The notes under the pieces are model-generated. The model searched no databases and was not told the origin of the DNA. It saw nothing but the letters and a program-made list of their open reading frames with translations. 64,000 nucleotides of DNA, from assembly GCA_028768545.1 (NCBI GenBank), contig CP054838.1, forward strand, positions 3,903,001 to 3,967,000, given 5' to 3'. The position numbers were made by a program, and so were the translations under genes. This document shows positions 27,386 to 38,037 of the stretch, piece after piece (position 1 is the first letter of the stretch; every line of letters starts with the position of its first letter). This DNA comes from Desulfobacter sp. (lineage in GTDB: Bacteria > Desulfobacterota > Desulfobacteria > Desulfobacterales > Desulfobacteraceae).

Positions 27386-28851
27386 GCTTTTTCGAGGGCG
27401 TTCAAAATTCTGTGTCAGTTAAATGAAAGCTGATATACTCAGCTAAATAAGGAGAACTGACATGACCGAAGAAAACACCGAATTTGATTTTCAAAAAGCC
27501 CTTAAAGGCATCCAGGAAGGTAAACCCTTCACAGGTAAGGGCGGCGTCCTTACATCATTAATCAAAAATCTTGCTGAAGCTGCTCTTGAAGGAGAGTTGG
27601 AGTCCCATCTCGGGCAGGAAGTTTCTGCCAACCGCCGTAATGGAAAAAGCAAAAAGACCATTAAATCCCTGGATGGTAAATTTGAGCTGGAAACCCCGCG
27701 TGACAGGGCCGGAACCTTCTCTCCACAGATCGTCAAAAAACATCAGACAACGCTCAGCGATGAAATTGAAAGAAAGATAATAGCCCTTTACGGCCTGGGC
27801 ATGAGTTATAATGATATGGCTTCCCATTTACAGGAAATCTATGGACTTGAGATTTCAAATGCCACTCTGAGCACCATTACCGATAAAATCATCCATACCG
27901 TCAAAGAATGGCAGGCCAGGCCGTTGGAAAATGTGTACCCAATCGTATGGCTTGATGCCATACATTATAAAGTACGAGAAAACGGAAAGGTCGGCAGCAA
28001 AGCCGTTTACACAATTCTTGGGGTGAATATCGAGGGCCGCAAAGAGGTTCTTGGGCTGTACATATCCGAGAATGAGGGTGCGAACTTCTGGCTGCAGGTG
28101 TTAACAGACCTTTCAAACCGAGGGGTAAAAGATATCCTGATTGCCTGTGTTGATGGTCTAAAAGGTTTTCCCGAGGCCATTGAGACCATATTCCCGGACA
28201 CAGAAGTTCAACTCTGCGTAGTCCACCAGATCCGAAATTCATTGAAATACGTTGGTTCCAAAAATAAAAAGGAATTTATGGCAGATCTAAAACGTGTTTA
28301 TAAAGCGGTCAATAAGGATCTGGCCGAAGAAGAACTGGATATCTTGGAAAATAAATGGAATGACAAATACCCGATTGTGATAAAATCCTGGCGGAACAAC
28401 TGGGAACGCCTCAGTCATTTCTTTAAATATCCAGAAGAGATTCGACGGATAATATACACCACAAATACCATTGAGGCTGTGCATCGACAGTTTCGAAAAC
28501 TGACCAAAACAAAGGGATCATTCCCGAACCAGGACAGCCTGTTAAAGCTGCTTTACATGGGGATCCAGAACGCCAGTAAAAAATGGACAATGCCGATTCA
28601 AAATTGGTCACTGACAATTTCCCAGTTGGCAATTTTCTTTGAAGGCCGGCTGGATAAAGAGCTGGGAATTTGATAGGGATTTATTTACAGATGGAAAAGA
28701 TGGTTCCAGGAACTCCACTCCAGCAAAAGTCAACTCCTCCGACGTGGCTGATTGAAGGCCCATTCTCGGACCTGACTTTTACTTCCGCTGGCGCTGAGGC
28801 AGATCCGAGAACCGAAACCGTGACACAGAATTCTGAACATTCCCGCTTTTC
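27386..28851 (+). mobile_element. IS256-family element, copy B
   Basis: The element is 27394-28844 (1451 bases), with the same ends as copies A and C. The target duplication is GCTTTTTC on the left (27386-27393) and GCTTTTC on the right (28845-28851), differing by one T in a T run. Inserted in a lipoprotein gene on the opposite strand. Confidence 0.93.
27462..28673 (+). CDS. IS256-family transposase, intact
   Basis: 403 residues, with the same DDE landmarks as the copy at 16428 (WLDAIHYKV, CVDGLKGF, TNTIEAVHR). This is the intact reference for the degraded copy at 60680. AAGGAG precedes the ATG. Probably able to act. Confidence 0.95.
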   Translation: MTEENTEFDFQKALKGIQEGKPFTGKGGVLTSLIKNLAEAALEGELESHLGQEVSANRRNGKSKKTIKSLDGKFELETPRDRAGTFSPQIVKKHQTTLSDEIERKIIALYGLGMSYNDMASHLQEIYGLEISNATLSTITDKIIHTVKEWQARPLENVYPIVWLDAIHYKVRENGKVGSKAVYTILGVNIEGRKEVLGLYISENEGANFWLQVLTDLSNRGVKDILIACVDGLKGFPEAIETIFPDTEVQLCVVHQIRNSLKYVGSKNKKEFMADLKRVYKAVNKDLAEEELDILENKWNDKYPIVIKSWRNNWERLSHFFKYPEEIRRIIYTTNTIEAVHRQFRKLTKTKGSFPNQDSLLKLLYMGIQNASKKWTMPIQNWSLTISQLAIFFEGRLDKELGI

Positions 28852-29457
28852 TGCCTCTTCAATCAAACAACTGATGCGGTTGGATACTTTTTCGGTATTT
28901 TCAGATAATTTTTCACGCATTCCTTCAAGACCGACAGTCTTCAGGACGTCATTCTGGGCATCATGGACGTTTCGCACGGAGGCAAGATGACCGGAAATTA
29001 TTGCTTGAGCTGCCTGCAATTGCCGATGAGAGGCATCTATGTCCTCGATAAGCTGATTTCGCTGGGATCTTACCGGATTGAGCAGTTCGCCTCTTTTCTT
29101 CTCAATGACTTCGTAGGATTTTTCCACAAACCGGGTCAGTACCGGCAAAAGATTTTCAGGCGCATTTTCTACAATCCCTTTGACCTTATCATCCAGCCTG
29201 TAATCGTCTGCAAACTTTTTAATGTATGCAGGCGCTTATATCTCATCAATAAATTTGTTGATATCTTTTTCCATAATATCAAAAAGAAGTGAGGCCAATG
29301 CTCTGTGAGCCCTGTGGACTTCCTCAAGATCACGACCAACGGTATTGGCCAACTCAATTGACGCCTTGGGGACACTTGCACACGAACTCAAAATAAGTGC
29401 AAACCCCAAAAATATAAAAAGCAGAACTCTTTGAACAGGATGTTTGGTTAATTTCAT

Positions 29458-29905
29458 CTTGGCTCCTATTTTTAAATTATTGTCAAATTAAAGGCCCTTG
29501 TTTTGCCATTGAATCGTCAAGGCTAAGTTTATGACTTTCATGTAATTGCTGCTCTATCTGAAAAACTTCGCCGAAATAAGCGTCTCCATTTTCAGTTTTG
29601 GCATCAAACGAACATGAATTTTCGCTTCATTGAGAAACAATACCACAGCGAGGCATTGTTCAATTATGGGGTTGGTCCCTGAATTGACAAGGGCAATTTT
29701 ACCCAGGCCGTTAAAGCATCGTGACCTTACTGCGAAAGGTCTGCAAAGCCGCAGATAAATTAAAACCGGTTCGCCCCAAGGGTGACAATTTACCCCTTAA
29801 AACTGGCGTGGCAACTTATTACAAGTCACTGTATTTAATACTCTTACAATTCAATTTACCCAAAGTATCATGAAATATCCTGGCCAAACCATGGAACCTA
29901 TATAT
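29458..29905. other. Intergenic, possible coding remnant
   Basis: About 450 bases. On the minus strand a frame without any start codon, from about 29797 to a stop at 29554, reads protein-like text (GKIALVNSGTNPIIEQCLAV, then LFLNEAKIHVRLMPKLKMET). It may be the tail of a lost gene or chance. The upstream side should contain the promoter of the lipoprotein gene. Confidence 0.3.
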
Positions 29906-30382
29906 TTATACCCGATGCTCTTCTTCCAAATCCAGGGTCAGTTTTTTTTTGTCCTTGATGCTGTCAATAACAAAAGATGATTGGATTTTTTGGATCCCCT
30001 GAATCTGGGTGAGTTTGTTGTTCATGAACTCGCCATAAGCCTTGATATCCCTGGCGATGACCTTGAGAATGAAATCATTGGCTCCTGCAATCTGATAGCA
30101 CTCAATCACCTCTTCAAGCTGGCAGAATCGTTCCTTGATCTGTGCAACCGAGGACAGCTTGCTTAAACTCAGGGAGATGGAAACCAGGGCCATGATGGAA
30201 AAACCGATCTTTTCGTGGTCCACCACTGCCGTGAAATGAGAAATCACCCCTGAAAGTTCCAGGCGCTTGACCCGCTCCAGAGTTGCCGGCGCAGAAATCC
30301 CCACAATTTTAGACAATTTTGCATTGGTCATTTTCCCATTTTCCTGAAGGGTATTAAGTATTTTTTTATCGATTCTGTCCAA
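29906..30382 (-). CDS. Lrp/AsnC-family transcriptional regulator
   Basis: A 158-residue regulator with an N-terminal winged helix (IDKKILNTLQENGKMTNAKL, then VGISAPATLERVKRLELSGV) and a C-terminal RAM ligand domain (about 65-145, with CYQIAGANDFILKVIARD). Members bind amino acids and control their metabolism or transport. A divergent acyltransferase gene lies 180 bases away. It is also a plausible regulator of the nearby amino acid genes, but nothing here shows that. Confidence 0.92.
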   Translation of the reverse strand: MDRIDKKILNTLQENGKMTNAKLSKIVGISAPATLERVKRLELSGVISHFTAVVDHEKIGFSIMALVSISLSLSKLSSVAQIKERFCQLEEVIECYQIAGANDFILKVIARDIKAYGEFMNNKLTQIQGIQKIQSSFVIDSIKDKKKLTLDLEEEHRV

Positions 30383-30579
30383 TAGTCCATGTCCCCTGAA
30401 TTAAATTAAAATTTTCGCCTTTCCATGGTTATAGTTTTATGATCCCTTTCGCAATACTTTACCCTGATTCGTCCAAAAAACTTTGTATTTTAATTGTAAA
30501 AAGGCCTTTGATGAATATCTTTTAACTTGCCTGGTGAATTATAAGTTAATCTATTTTTCAAAATTTGAAGGGAAACATT

Positions 30580-31146
30580 TTGTACCCAAGCCTGTTAAAC
30601 AATCCAATTCTCAAACCGATATTCTACCTGGTTGCCAGGATAGGACTCTTTATCTTTGGATGGAAAACCTGCGGCAAAATGCCTGCTATGAAAAAATTTA
30701 TTCTCATTGCAGCACCCCATTCCTCCAACTGGGATTTTGTTTTTTTTCTGCTCATCATTTTTAAATTCCAGATTCCCGTGCACTGGATGGGAAAAGACAC
30801 CATGTTCCCTCCCCTGTTCAGCCATTTGCTCAAACGGCTGGGGGGAATCCCCATTAACCGATCCCAAAAGGGAAATACCGTCAAACGCATGGCCCAGGAG
30901 TTTAACCGGGCAGACCAGCTTATCCTGACCATTGCGCCTTCAGGCACCCGGCAGAATGTGGACCAGTGGAAGACCGGGTTTTACAGGATTGCCCTTGAGG
31001 CAGAGGTACCCATCGTCTGCGGGTTTGTGGATTATAAGCGTAAAACAGGAGGGATCGGCCCCATTGTTCACCCCAGCGGCGACCTTGAAACGGATTTAAA
31101 TCAAATGCGCCGATTTTACAAGGACAAGTCCGGCCGGTATGATTGA
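30580..31146 (+). CDS. PlsC-like acyltransferase
   Basis: A lysophospholipid acyltransferase-type protein of about 188 residues. The catalytic HxxxxD is in APHSSNWDFVF, and the later blocks are MGKDTMF, GGIPINRS and APSGTRQNVDQWKTGFYRIA. One membrane segment precedes the motif. I choose the TTG at 30580, with AAGGG upstream; another TTG at 30565 is possible and no ATG fits. Proteins of this short type sit outside the main phospholipid pathway, so the lipid acceptor is unknown. Confidence 0.8.
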   Translation: MYPSLLNNPILKPIFYLVARIGLFIFGWKTCGKMPAMKKFILIAAPHSSNWDFVFFLLIIFKFQIPVHWMGKDTMFPPLFSHLLKRLGGIPINRSQKGNTVKRMAQEFNRADQLILTIAPSGTRQNVDQWKTGFYRIALEAEVPIVCGFVDYKRKTGGIGPIVHPSGDLETDLNQMRRFYKDKSGRYD

Positions 31147-31159
31147 TGAGCGTCCGGCT

Positions 31160-31184
31160 AAAAACGCTTTGTGAAATATGCGGG
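31160..31184. repeat. Short interspersed repeat, partial
   Basis: These 25 bases are the exact reverse complement of 50407-50431, where the sequence forms part of a longer intergenic element. Located just after the acyltransferase gene. Confidence 0.65.
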
Positions 31185-31199
31185 CTAGGTCTTGATTGA

Positions 31200-31695
31200 T
31201 CAGTCCGGGCAAAGGTATGCCAGCAAGATATTTCTCAATTCATTTAAATGACCCGAATAAAAATGATCCCCGCGGTCAAGAACGGCAAGCGTTGGCGATA
31301 TGCCCCATTGGTCAGCAAGGGATTGAATTTTGTCCAAAGGCGCCAGGTCATCGGCATCGCCGGCAATGATCAGCCCGGTGCTGGGCAGCCTTGGAATGGA
31401 ATCAAAAGAAAGAAAAGCCGCTGGCGGGGAAACCATGATATGATCATCAACCCTCGCTCCTGCGGCCACCACATGGGCATTGACCCAGGCCCCAAAAGAA
31501 TATCCGGCCAGAAAAAGAGAGGAGACATGATGTTCTTTAAGCCAGTCCAAGGCCGCCTGCACATCCTTTTGCTCCCCGTCCCCGTTGTCATAAAACCCAA
31601 GGCTTTTACCCGTGCCCCTGAAGTTAAACCTCAAGCAGGTGAATCCGGCTTCAAAAAACGAATTTGCCATCTGCTTCACCACAGGACTATCCATG
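31200..31695 (-). pseudogene. Alpha/beta hydrolase, N-terminus lost at ISLre2
   Basis: Native sequence begins at the ISLre2 edge with MDSPVVKQMANSFFEAG and continues with FRGTGKSLG, a nucleophile elbow LAGYSFGAWV (Ser), an Asp loop IIAGDADDLAPL and the His in DRGDHFYSG. This is the dienelactone-hydrolase-like family that usually starts with an HPHP..GG..D.. segment just before this point, so roughly the first 30-40 residues are missing. The frame runs into the element to 31772. Unlike copy 1, there is no matching target duplication, so the missing 5' part was deleted, not displaced. Probably non-functional unless the IS supplies a start. Confidence 0.8.
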
Positions 31696-33218
31696 GGGCG
31701 CATTCCCATTTTCCCGGTTATACCGCTGGCACTGGATTGTGCATGTTTGCCATCTGCTTCAGGCAGTTCCAACGCCCTGCTTTATAAAATGATCGCAGCA
31801 TAATCATTTTTTCTGCATTCTCCCGATACCAAAAGATGCATGGACCTTTAAGACGTAAATTCACGACTCTCCGAATCGAACTTTCAATAGCACCGCTGCC
31901 AATAGGTAAGTTCAACGCTTTTACAGTTGAGAAATTAAGCCTCAGTTCATTGCGCACAAAATAATCCCGTTCCGTCTTGATAGCCTTACTGTTTCTGCCT
32001 CTACAAAGCTTCTGGACGGCCTGTACCACCTCAATCGCCTTTCCCTTCAGCAGAAGACCTCGCTGCTTCGATACCCAGCGTTTGCGTTCCTTGGATGACC
32101 AGGTCTTCCTTAAGCCTGCTACTGTACCCAGATGCTCAACTGCATGGTAGAAATCGAGAAGTTCATACACACGCTCAGGAGCCAAACCCAATGCTTTTAG
32201 CAGTCCGGGGATTCGATTCCAAATCCAATGTGCCCCATCTGCAACAAACAGTATTTTGTCTGAGTTCTGAATATGAAGGGAGTTCAAATAACCCTTTAAC
32301 AAGTGGAATACACCATCCGGTCCATTGAAACAGCCATCAATAAATGGTGAAAAGCTTTTTTCTTGTTTTCCATGGGCGTCCACTACATAAATGATCAAAA
32401 GCTTGGGTTCTCGCCATGCCCCACGAAATCGGGTTCTATCCTTTTGGGTTTTTGGTCCCCTTTTCTTCTCTCTGAGCCGAGTGCGGCCACCATCAGTGCT
32501 GATAACGACTCGCCGCCCTTCAAGTAAATCTCTATCATTTAATGGGATTCGGCCCGCTTGTTGTTCGGCTCGAGCCCGCTCTGCGTACCGATAGGTCAGT
32601 TTACGGATGACCTTTATACCCAACGTCATCCCACGGTCACAAAGCACTTGACGGACTTCTTCAAAAGAACTTAATAAGGCTGACCAAGAACTCACCATAG
32701 AAGCCAAAGCAGGCGAGCAGCGATCATGGATTCCAAGAAGGATTAAGCCAGCGTATGCACCTTTATATCTTTTTCCTTTTCGGCGGTCACAGGACCTTCG
32801 ATAGTATCGAACATGAATATCAACCGAACTATCTGTACAAAGCTGAATCCAAACGGTCTCAAGCCCTTCGCTTTTCATCCGTCCCGGCCAATTGGACATC
32901 AATTCTTTTTCTTGGTCGACCTGTTCAGAGGAATCTACTGAGGCCTGGATCTTTTTTTTAAAAAAAAGGCGCTTATCCGATTTGTATACTCAAGGATTTC
33001 CTGCTCCATCTGTTCTAATTCGTTAGCGTTACGAACCAAGCGATTTGGATCTTCTTCCAGTTCTTTGAGGCATGCAAGGACTTCATCAACAGTATTACAA
33101 TCTTCAGCTTTCTTCATTAGCACAATCCATTTATGTTCATTTCAGCGTAACAGAGGATATCATTCTTTTTGCTCTAAAAGACAGGCCTTTTTAAAACCGG
33201 GAAAATGGGAATGCGCCC
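31696..33218 (-). mobile_element. ISLre2-family element, copy 2
   Basis: 1523 bases with the same GGGCGCATTCCC inverted ends as copy 1. The left flank CTATCCATG is not repeated at the right flank (TTATAGGTT), so the junction is a product of deletion or recombination. The left neighbour is a truncated hydrolase; the right neighbour is the end of a secreted-protein gene. Confidence 0.93.
31718..33123 (-). CDS. ISLre2 (UPF0236) transposase in two frames
   Basis: ORF1 is 33123-32935 (62 residues) and ORF2 is 32902-31718 (394 residues). ORF2's frame is open back to the T8A8 run at 32952-32967. A -1 shift there joins SAFFLKK to KIQASVDSSEQVDQ and gives one protein of about 467 residues, the usual UPF0236 size. 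The central part includes CSPALASMVSSW and ISTDGGRTRLREKK, and the end SGAIESSIRRVVNLRLKG. The same run is present in copy 1, so the shift is a property of the element: programmed slippage or an inherited defect. Confidence 0.85.
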
Positions 33219-34247
33219 TTATAGGTTCTGCAGGTTTTAAAGTTGAAATTCTTTCCTTTGTAAGTAAAATAGTAGGTGTAGTAGGTGGTCTTGCCTCTGA
33301 AGTCAGCACTGTTTGAGATATGGTAGCCTTGTTTCACACTGGCCTGGCAACAGAACATTGGTGGATTGCTCGTTAACCCTTAAAACGGTTTCGCTGCCGT
33401 CCAAGTGTTTAACCTTTCTTTTGGATTTACCACAGGGATACTTTGTACCGTCGGGCTTGGTGCAGAAATGAGCCATCTTTTTAAATGCATCAATTACAAC
33501 CTTGGTAAATTTGATTTCAGAATCCGAATGATTTTCCGTGATGATTCTGTAAAACATACGATATTTTGTTGATTCCCAGCCTTTGCCGATCTTTTCATTG
33601 TTAAAGGGCTTGGTTCCCATATATGTGGATTGAAAATCCATGATATGGTGGCCAAAAGGATCATAAATTTTGAGCATGGCCTCGCATCCCTTGCCATGGC
33701 GGTCCACCTTAATGGCGGAGGAGGTCTGAAGCGTGTTCTGATCAGGTGTTGACTGCGGTTGATCGGCACCCGGATAATACCAGGTATTCATGGCATGCCT
33801 GACCTGCTGCCTGTCTTTCAAAGACAAGCCCTGGAACACATAGCTCACCCCTTTGTACCTTGACGCGACCAGGGATGAATCAAAGAATGCGCCATTGGGG
33901 GTGTGCCCGGAATATACCCGGGTTACGGCGGGGTATCCAGAGACCTGGCCGGGTTGTTCTGAAATAAAATTCTGAAAGGGCAGGCCCTTGTTGGTCATTT
34001 CCCTGGTCCAAAAATCCAGGAGTTGCTTGAGGGGAATTTCCTGTCCGGGAGCTGCATATAATTCAATGACTGCGTCCTGTCTCGGGGCAATACATTGTTT
34101 TATGAGATCATTTCCCCTTGCCGAGGTATTGTCCGTCCATCCCTTCGGGCATTGCAGCCCCTGGGACATATCCATTCCAAAGGCGGATGAAATAAAAATC
34201 AAAGATGCGAGGATACTCAACCACAAAACATTAGAGGCCCGGTTCAT
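33219..34247 (-). pseudogene. Secreted protein, frameshift near the C-terminus
   Basis: The main frame starts at MNRASNVLWLSILASLIFISSAFG (signal peptide; GGAG site upstream) and runs to 33303. It resembles the product at 38038-38996 (PxGW, then QDAVIELYAAPG, then YPAVTRVYSGH), so they are paralogues. Near 33345-33375 the frame ends in unlike text (ETRLPYLKQC). A +1 frame from there reads VKQGYHISNSADFRGKTTYY and FTYKGKNFNFKTCRTYK, reaching the ISLre2 edge. A one-base frameshift is therefore likely, perhaps in GGCC. Family unknown; periplasmic by signal peptide. Confidence 0.6.
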
Positions 34248-36467
34248 TTTGTTCTCCTTTAATTTTCAACTATTTTATTCGATAAAAAATCACTTTAACA
34301 TCATTGGAATGCTTTTCAGACAGGTTAAGACTGTCAGGTCTATAATTTTATATTCAGGGTCAACCCCAAATATGGCACCTCACTTTTTTTTCTTTTCAAA
34401 TTTTACAGAGGCATACCGGATTGTTCTGACGGCATATCCCTGCTCGTTTGTAATGGTGGCCACAAAGGGCATGAGTACGGCAGCATCCCATCCAAGGGCG
34501 GTACGCTGGTATTCAATATAGCAGTCATGGGTGGTTTTGGCTGCCGTATAGATCAACTTGAGTGCAATCAGCCGTTTTCCCGCCTGGTCAATGGCCTTGC
34601 TTCCCCACTTCGTAACCCCTGCGCCAGCCTCAAAAAGCCCGTATGCCGTTGAGCCAAGCTCAATGGCATTTTTCTGGGCAGACAATTGCCCGGAAAAGGG
34701 TCTTCCCCCTTGGGCCATGGCCCTGAGGGACAGACCGGCTTTTGCATTTTCAAGAATTGCCCCGGACACCGCCAATATCTCGTCTCCGGTTACCCCTGCG
34801 GTGATATACCTTCCAGCCTTGGACTGCATCTCTTTGGCAGATGTCATCACCATGGCGGCATGGTCTGCATCAAATTTTGCCTTGGCAGCTGCCTGCTGGA
34901 ATCCCTGGGCCCAGTCCATCTTGTTTTGGGCCGCTTTTTTCATCCGATCAACAGCATCTGTTGATCCCACCCGGGTGGTGCCGTATTGGTTCATCAGGTT
35001 TCCGCCCAGCTCCCCCACGGCCAGCTCGACCACGGAATCAGACATGGCCTTTCCCATGGCCATACCATAGTCAGGAATATCATTGAAATCATCAGCCCCT
35101 TCAACCCTGGGCATATAACCGAAAAAAAGACTTGGATCATTGTCCGTCCAGACCTTAACGGTTTTATCCGCCTCATATCCCTTGACCCTGAACCTGCCGT
35201 ATGCCTTGAGTTCCACCTGGCATTGATTTTCACTTAAGATCAGCTGTCCCCTTGCAGAAGGCCACTTCCCATTCCAGAGGCCCGGCAGAACAAGTTTTAA
35301 AACCCTGGGATATGGATTCCCGTAATTCACAGACGCTGTGACCGATTTCTCAGTCATCCCGTCAACAAAGGTCACCTCCCCTGAAATGGGAAACAATAGA
35401 TCTGCAGGATTCTCCTTTGGGGTCTGCTTTAACAGATATTTTTTCACCCTGGGCACGGGGAATAAAATCTTTGCCCGGCCCTGTTCGTCGGTGGTAAAAG
35501 CGGTTGAAAGACCTGCTGGAAAGGGTCGCTCAATATACCATACCGGTATTCCCTTGACCATGAACCTGGAAGGCGGATTGAACATCATTTTTTTGTTTGC
35601 CCAGGGCTGCCCTTGATTGGTAACAAGAATCTGGGCTTCCAAGGATCGGCCGTCAGCCCGGGGCATCTGGTCCGTATTAAAATCAATACTCACGCCAAGG
35701 GCGTTGGGAGTGGTCTGAAGGACAAAATCCTGGGTATGATTTAAACTGCCCTTACCGTCAACAAAGGCCAGTTTGAGGCTATATTTCCCGTCTTCATCGG
35801 TTTTTGCGGTCTCATCATATTCATCAATGCGGATGAGGGCTCCCTCAACCGCGTCCCCTGTTTCATTTTTTACAACGCCGCTGACCCTGATGGTCTGGGG
35901 TTCAGTTTTACTCCCAACGCTCCGGACTTGGGTTTTATACCCGGTTGCCTGGCAGCTTATATCCACAATATAAGGGTCTTGCCCTGTCTTTTCGACCATT
36001 TTCCCCCCAGACCCCATGGCCTTGAACAGCCCGTCTGCAGCCAGCCTGAAAACATCAACAGGAATATCGTCCCCGACCCTCTGGGGGCGCAAGGAAACCG
36101 CCCAGCACCCTTCAGTCATCCATGCATTTTTGCCCCCCCGGTCATTGACCAGCTGAATGGAGTTGCCCAAAAGGGTTTCAACCCTTTGCCCCCTGGGAAA
36201 AAAAACATTGTACTGAAAATTGGGTTTCTGGGTTGCCGATTGGGCAAGGTTTCCGGAAAACCCATAGATTTCAAGTGTGAGAATCATCCGGGTTTTTGCA
36301 TTGCTGGACACAGGTCTGGCCTTTCCCCCTTTATGGGTCGCCCCCATGGTATATTCGGGTTTTAAAGAAGGATAGGCCTGCCATGCCGCTTCAAACGTAG
36401 GCTTGACTTTGCGCTGGAGCATATTTGAAGAGGCCGCGGTAAAATACAGGGTATAGGCTTTTTTCAT

Positions 36468-37796
36468 AAATAAAATCAGTAGTGTCCGGTTAGGTTGTTG
36501 CATATAAAAAGCATCTAAAATCATTGAAAAAACAGTCTGTTTTGTGTTGACAAATGTGCGTAAAAATTTTTGTGCGCCTTGAAAATTTAACTCAAGGAGC
36601 TCAAATGACGCACATCTCAGTCCCTAAAAAACAACTACGGTCCCTGAACTTTGACAATTTCAGGTGCCCTCTGATAAAGTCACTTTCAAAAGCACCGGAA
36701 TTACAATCTCGAGGAGACCGCCCTTTAAAAATGACATTCGAAGACCAGATAAATGCTTTGGTTTATTTCCATCTTCAGGAGCACAAGTCTGCCCGACATT
36801 TAATTCAGGATCTCAAGGAGAATGTTTTTGCTAAAGAAAATATTGCGCCAGACGGTGGTATCAGCCGTAGTAGTTTCTGTGAAGCCATCAATCACAGGGG
36901 ACTCGAACAACTGCAATTTATCTTTGAGGATCTTTATAAACAGGCTCTTGAGTGTCATCCGGGTGAACACGCCGAGTTAGGAGAGTTGGTTTCCATTGAC
37001 GGTAGTCTCATAAATGCAGTCCTTTCAATGCACTGGGCGAACTACAGAAAAGGAAGTAAAAAAGCCAAAGTACATTGCGGATTTGACATTAATCACGGAA
37101 TCCCAAACAAAATCTTTTTGACTGAAGGCAACGGCGCTGAACGCACCTTTGTTCCCAAAATAGTTTCCAAGGGGCAAACAGGTGTTATGGATCGTGGATA
37201 TCAATCCCATAAAGAATTTGACCTGCTTCAGGAGCAAGGCAAACATTTTGTCTGCCGTATAAAAACCAGGACAACAAGAACAATTATTGATAACCACGAG
37301 ACCCCTTCCGACAGCTACATTTTTTATGATGCACTGGTTAAACTTGGTACTCCGAATCAAAACCAGACGAAAAGGCCTGTTCGGGTTGTTGGCTATAAAA
37401 TTGCTGGCGTCAAATACTATGTGGCAACTGACAGGCATGATTTAACAGCGGAACAAATAGCAACAATTTATAAACTCCGGTGGACCATTGAGGATTTTTT
37501 CAAATGGTGGAAAGAACATCTGAAGGTATATCATCTCATTGCCCGCAGTGAATACGGCCTTATGGTTCAGATTCTTGGCGGCCTTATCACTTACCTGTTA
37601 CTGGCAATCCATTGCCAAAAACAGTTTAATGAAAAGGTCACGATCAAAAGAGTTCGGCAGCTGCGAACCGCCATTCTAAATGACCTGTTTGGCTGCGAGG
37701 AGCAGGGCTCTCATAGTTCAAACAGGGACAATATTGTCAAAGATCAAAAAATTATTGAGCAAGTAAAAACCTAACCGGACATCACTGAAATAAAAT
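36468..37796 (+). mobile_element. IS4-family insertion sequence, copy 2
   Basis: The element is 36477-37787 (1311 bases), with ends as in copy 1. Perfect 9-base duplication AAATAAAAT (36468-36476, 37788-37796). Inserted antisense into a large secreted-protein gene. The two copies differ at only about three positions. Confidence 0.95.
36605..37774 (+). CDS. IS4-family transposase (copy 2)
   Basis: 389 residues, intact, starting at MTHISVPKKQLRSL after AAGGAG. DDE landmarks are as in the copy at 12908. Differs from it at two residues that I noticed (FVPKIVSKG here for FVPKILSKG, and EQVKT for EQAKT at the end). Confidence 0.94.
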   Translation: MTHISVPKKQLRSLNFDNFRCPLIKSLSKAPELQSRGDRPLKMTFEDQINALVYFHLQEHKSARHLIQDLKENVFAKENIAPDGGISRSSFCEAINHRGLEQLQFIFEDLYKQALECHPGEHAELGELVSIDGSLINAVLSMHWANYRKGSKKAKVHCGFDINHGIPNKIFLTEGNGAERTFVPKIVSKGQTGVMDRGYQSHKEFDLLQEQGKHFVCRIKTRTTRTIIDNHETPSDSYIFYDALVKLGTPNQNQTKRPVRVVGYKIAGVKYYVATDRHDLTAEQIATIYKLRWTIEDFFKWWKEHLKVYHLIARSEYGLMVQILGGLITYLLLAIHCQKQFNEKVTIKRVRQLRTAILNDLFGCEEQGSHSSNRDNIVKDQKIIEQVKT

Positions 37797-38037
37797 ATCT
37801 GTATCCGGGATGCTGCGCTCCTTGCCGCCCCCGGATTGCCGTAGTTCTGACCAAACATAGGGTCCGGTTGTCCTGGACCAGCCTTTTCTGATAAATTCCT
37901 TAAACCCTGGCAGAGATTTTTCCGTGTTGATCTTGGCGGCAATAATTCCAGGATCCGGCGCACCGGCAAACCCAGGGCTGCTGCCCATAAACATCAAAAA
38001 AAAGATAAATACAAGTCTCATATAAACGCGCATCTGC

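Larger units (their letters stand above)
27304..29457 (-). pseudogene. Coiled-coil lipoprotein, broken by a stop and IS256
   Basis: Starts at MKLTKHPVQRVLLFIFLG with lipobox LILSSCASV and a GGAGCC ribosome site. The frame meets TAA at 29236-29238 (FIDEI-stop-APAYIKKF) and then continues unchanged in the same frame through long helical text (ASHRQLQAAQAIISGHLASV) to the IS256 at 28844. Beyond the element it resumes as AEGKMDKVEEVLLKIKET and ends at 27304. About 231 residues in the undamaged form, a periplasmic coiled coil of unknown role. Two independent lesions show that it is a real pseudogene and not only a sequencing fault. Confidence 0.85.
34380..38033 (-). pseudogene. Large secreted protein split by IS4 copy 2
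   Basis: The N-terminal part is 38033-37788: signal peptide VYMRLVFIFFLMFMGSSPGF, then GFKEFIRKGWSRTTGPY. The C-terminal part is 36476-34380. Removing the IS4 and one 9-base duplication joins SIPDTDILF in frame to MKKAYTLYFTAASSNM, giving about 777 residues. At about 310-350 is a carboxypeptidase-regulatory-like beta domain (VSGVVKNETGDAVEGALIRI, DEDGKYSLKL). The last 250 residues are Ala/Met-rich and helical, ending in KFEKKKK. No enzyme motif is seen. It lies between two paralogous secreted proteins and looks like part of a secreted-protein locus. Confidence 0.88.
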
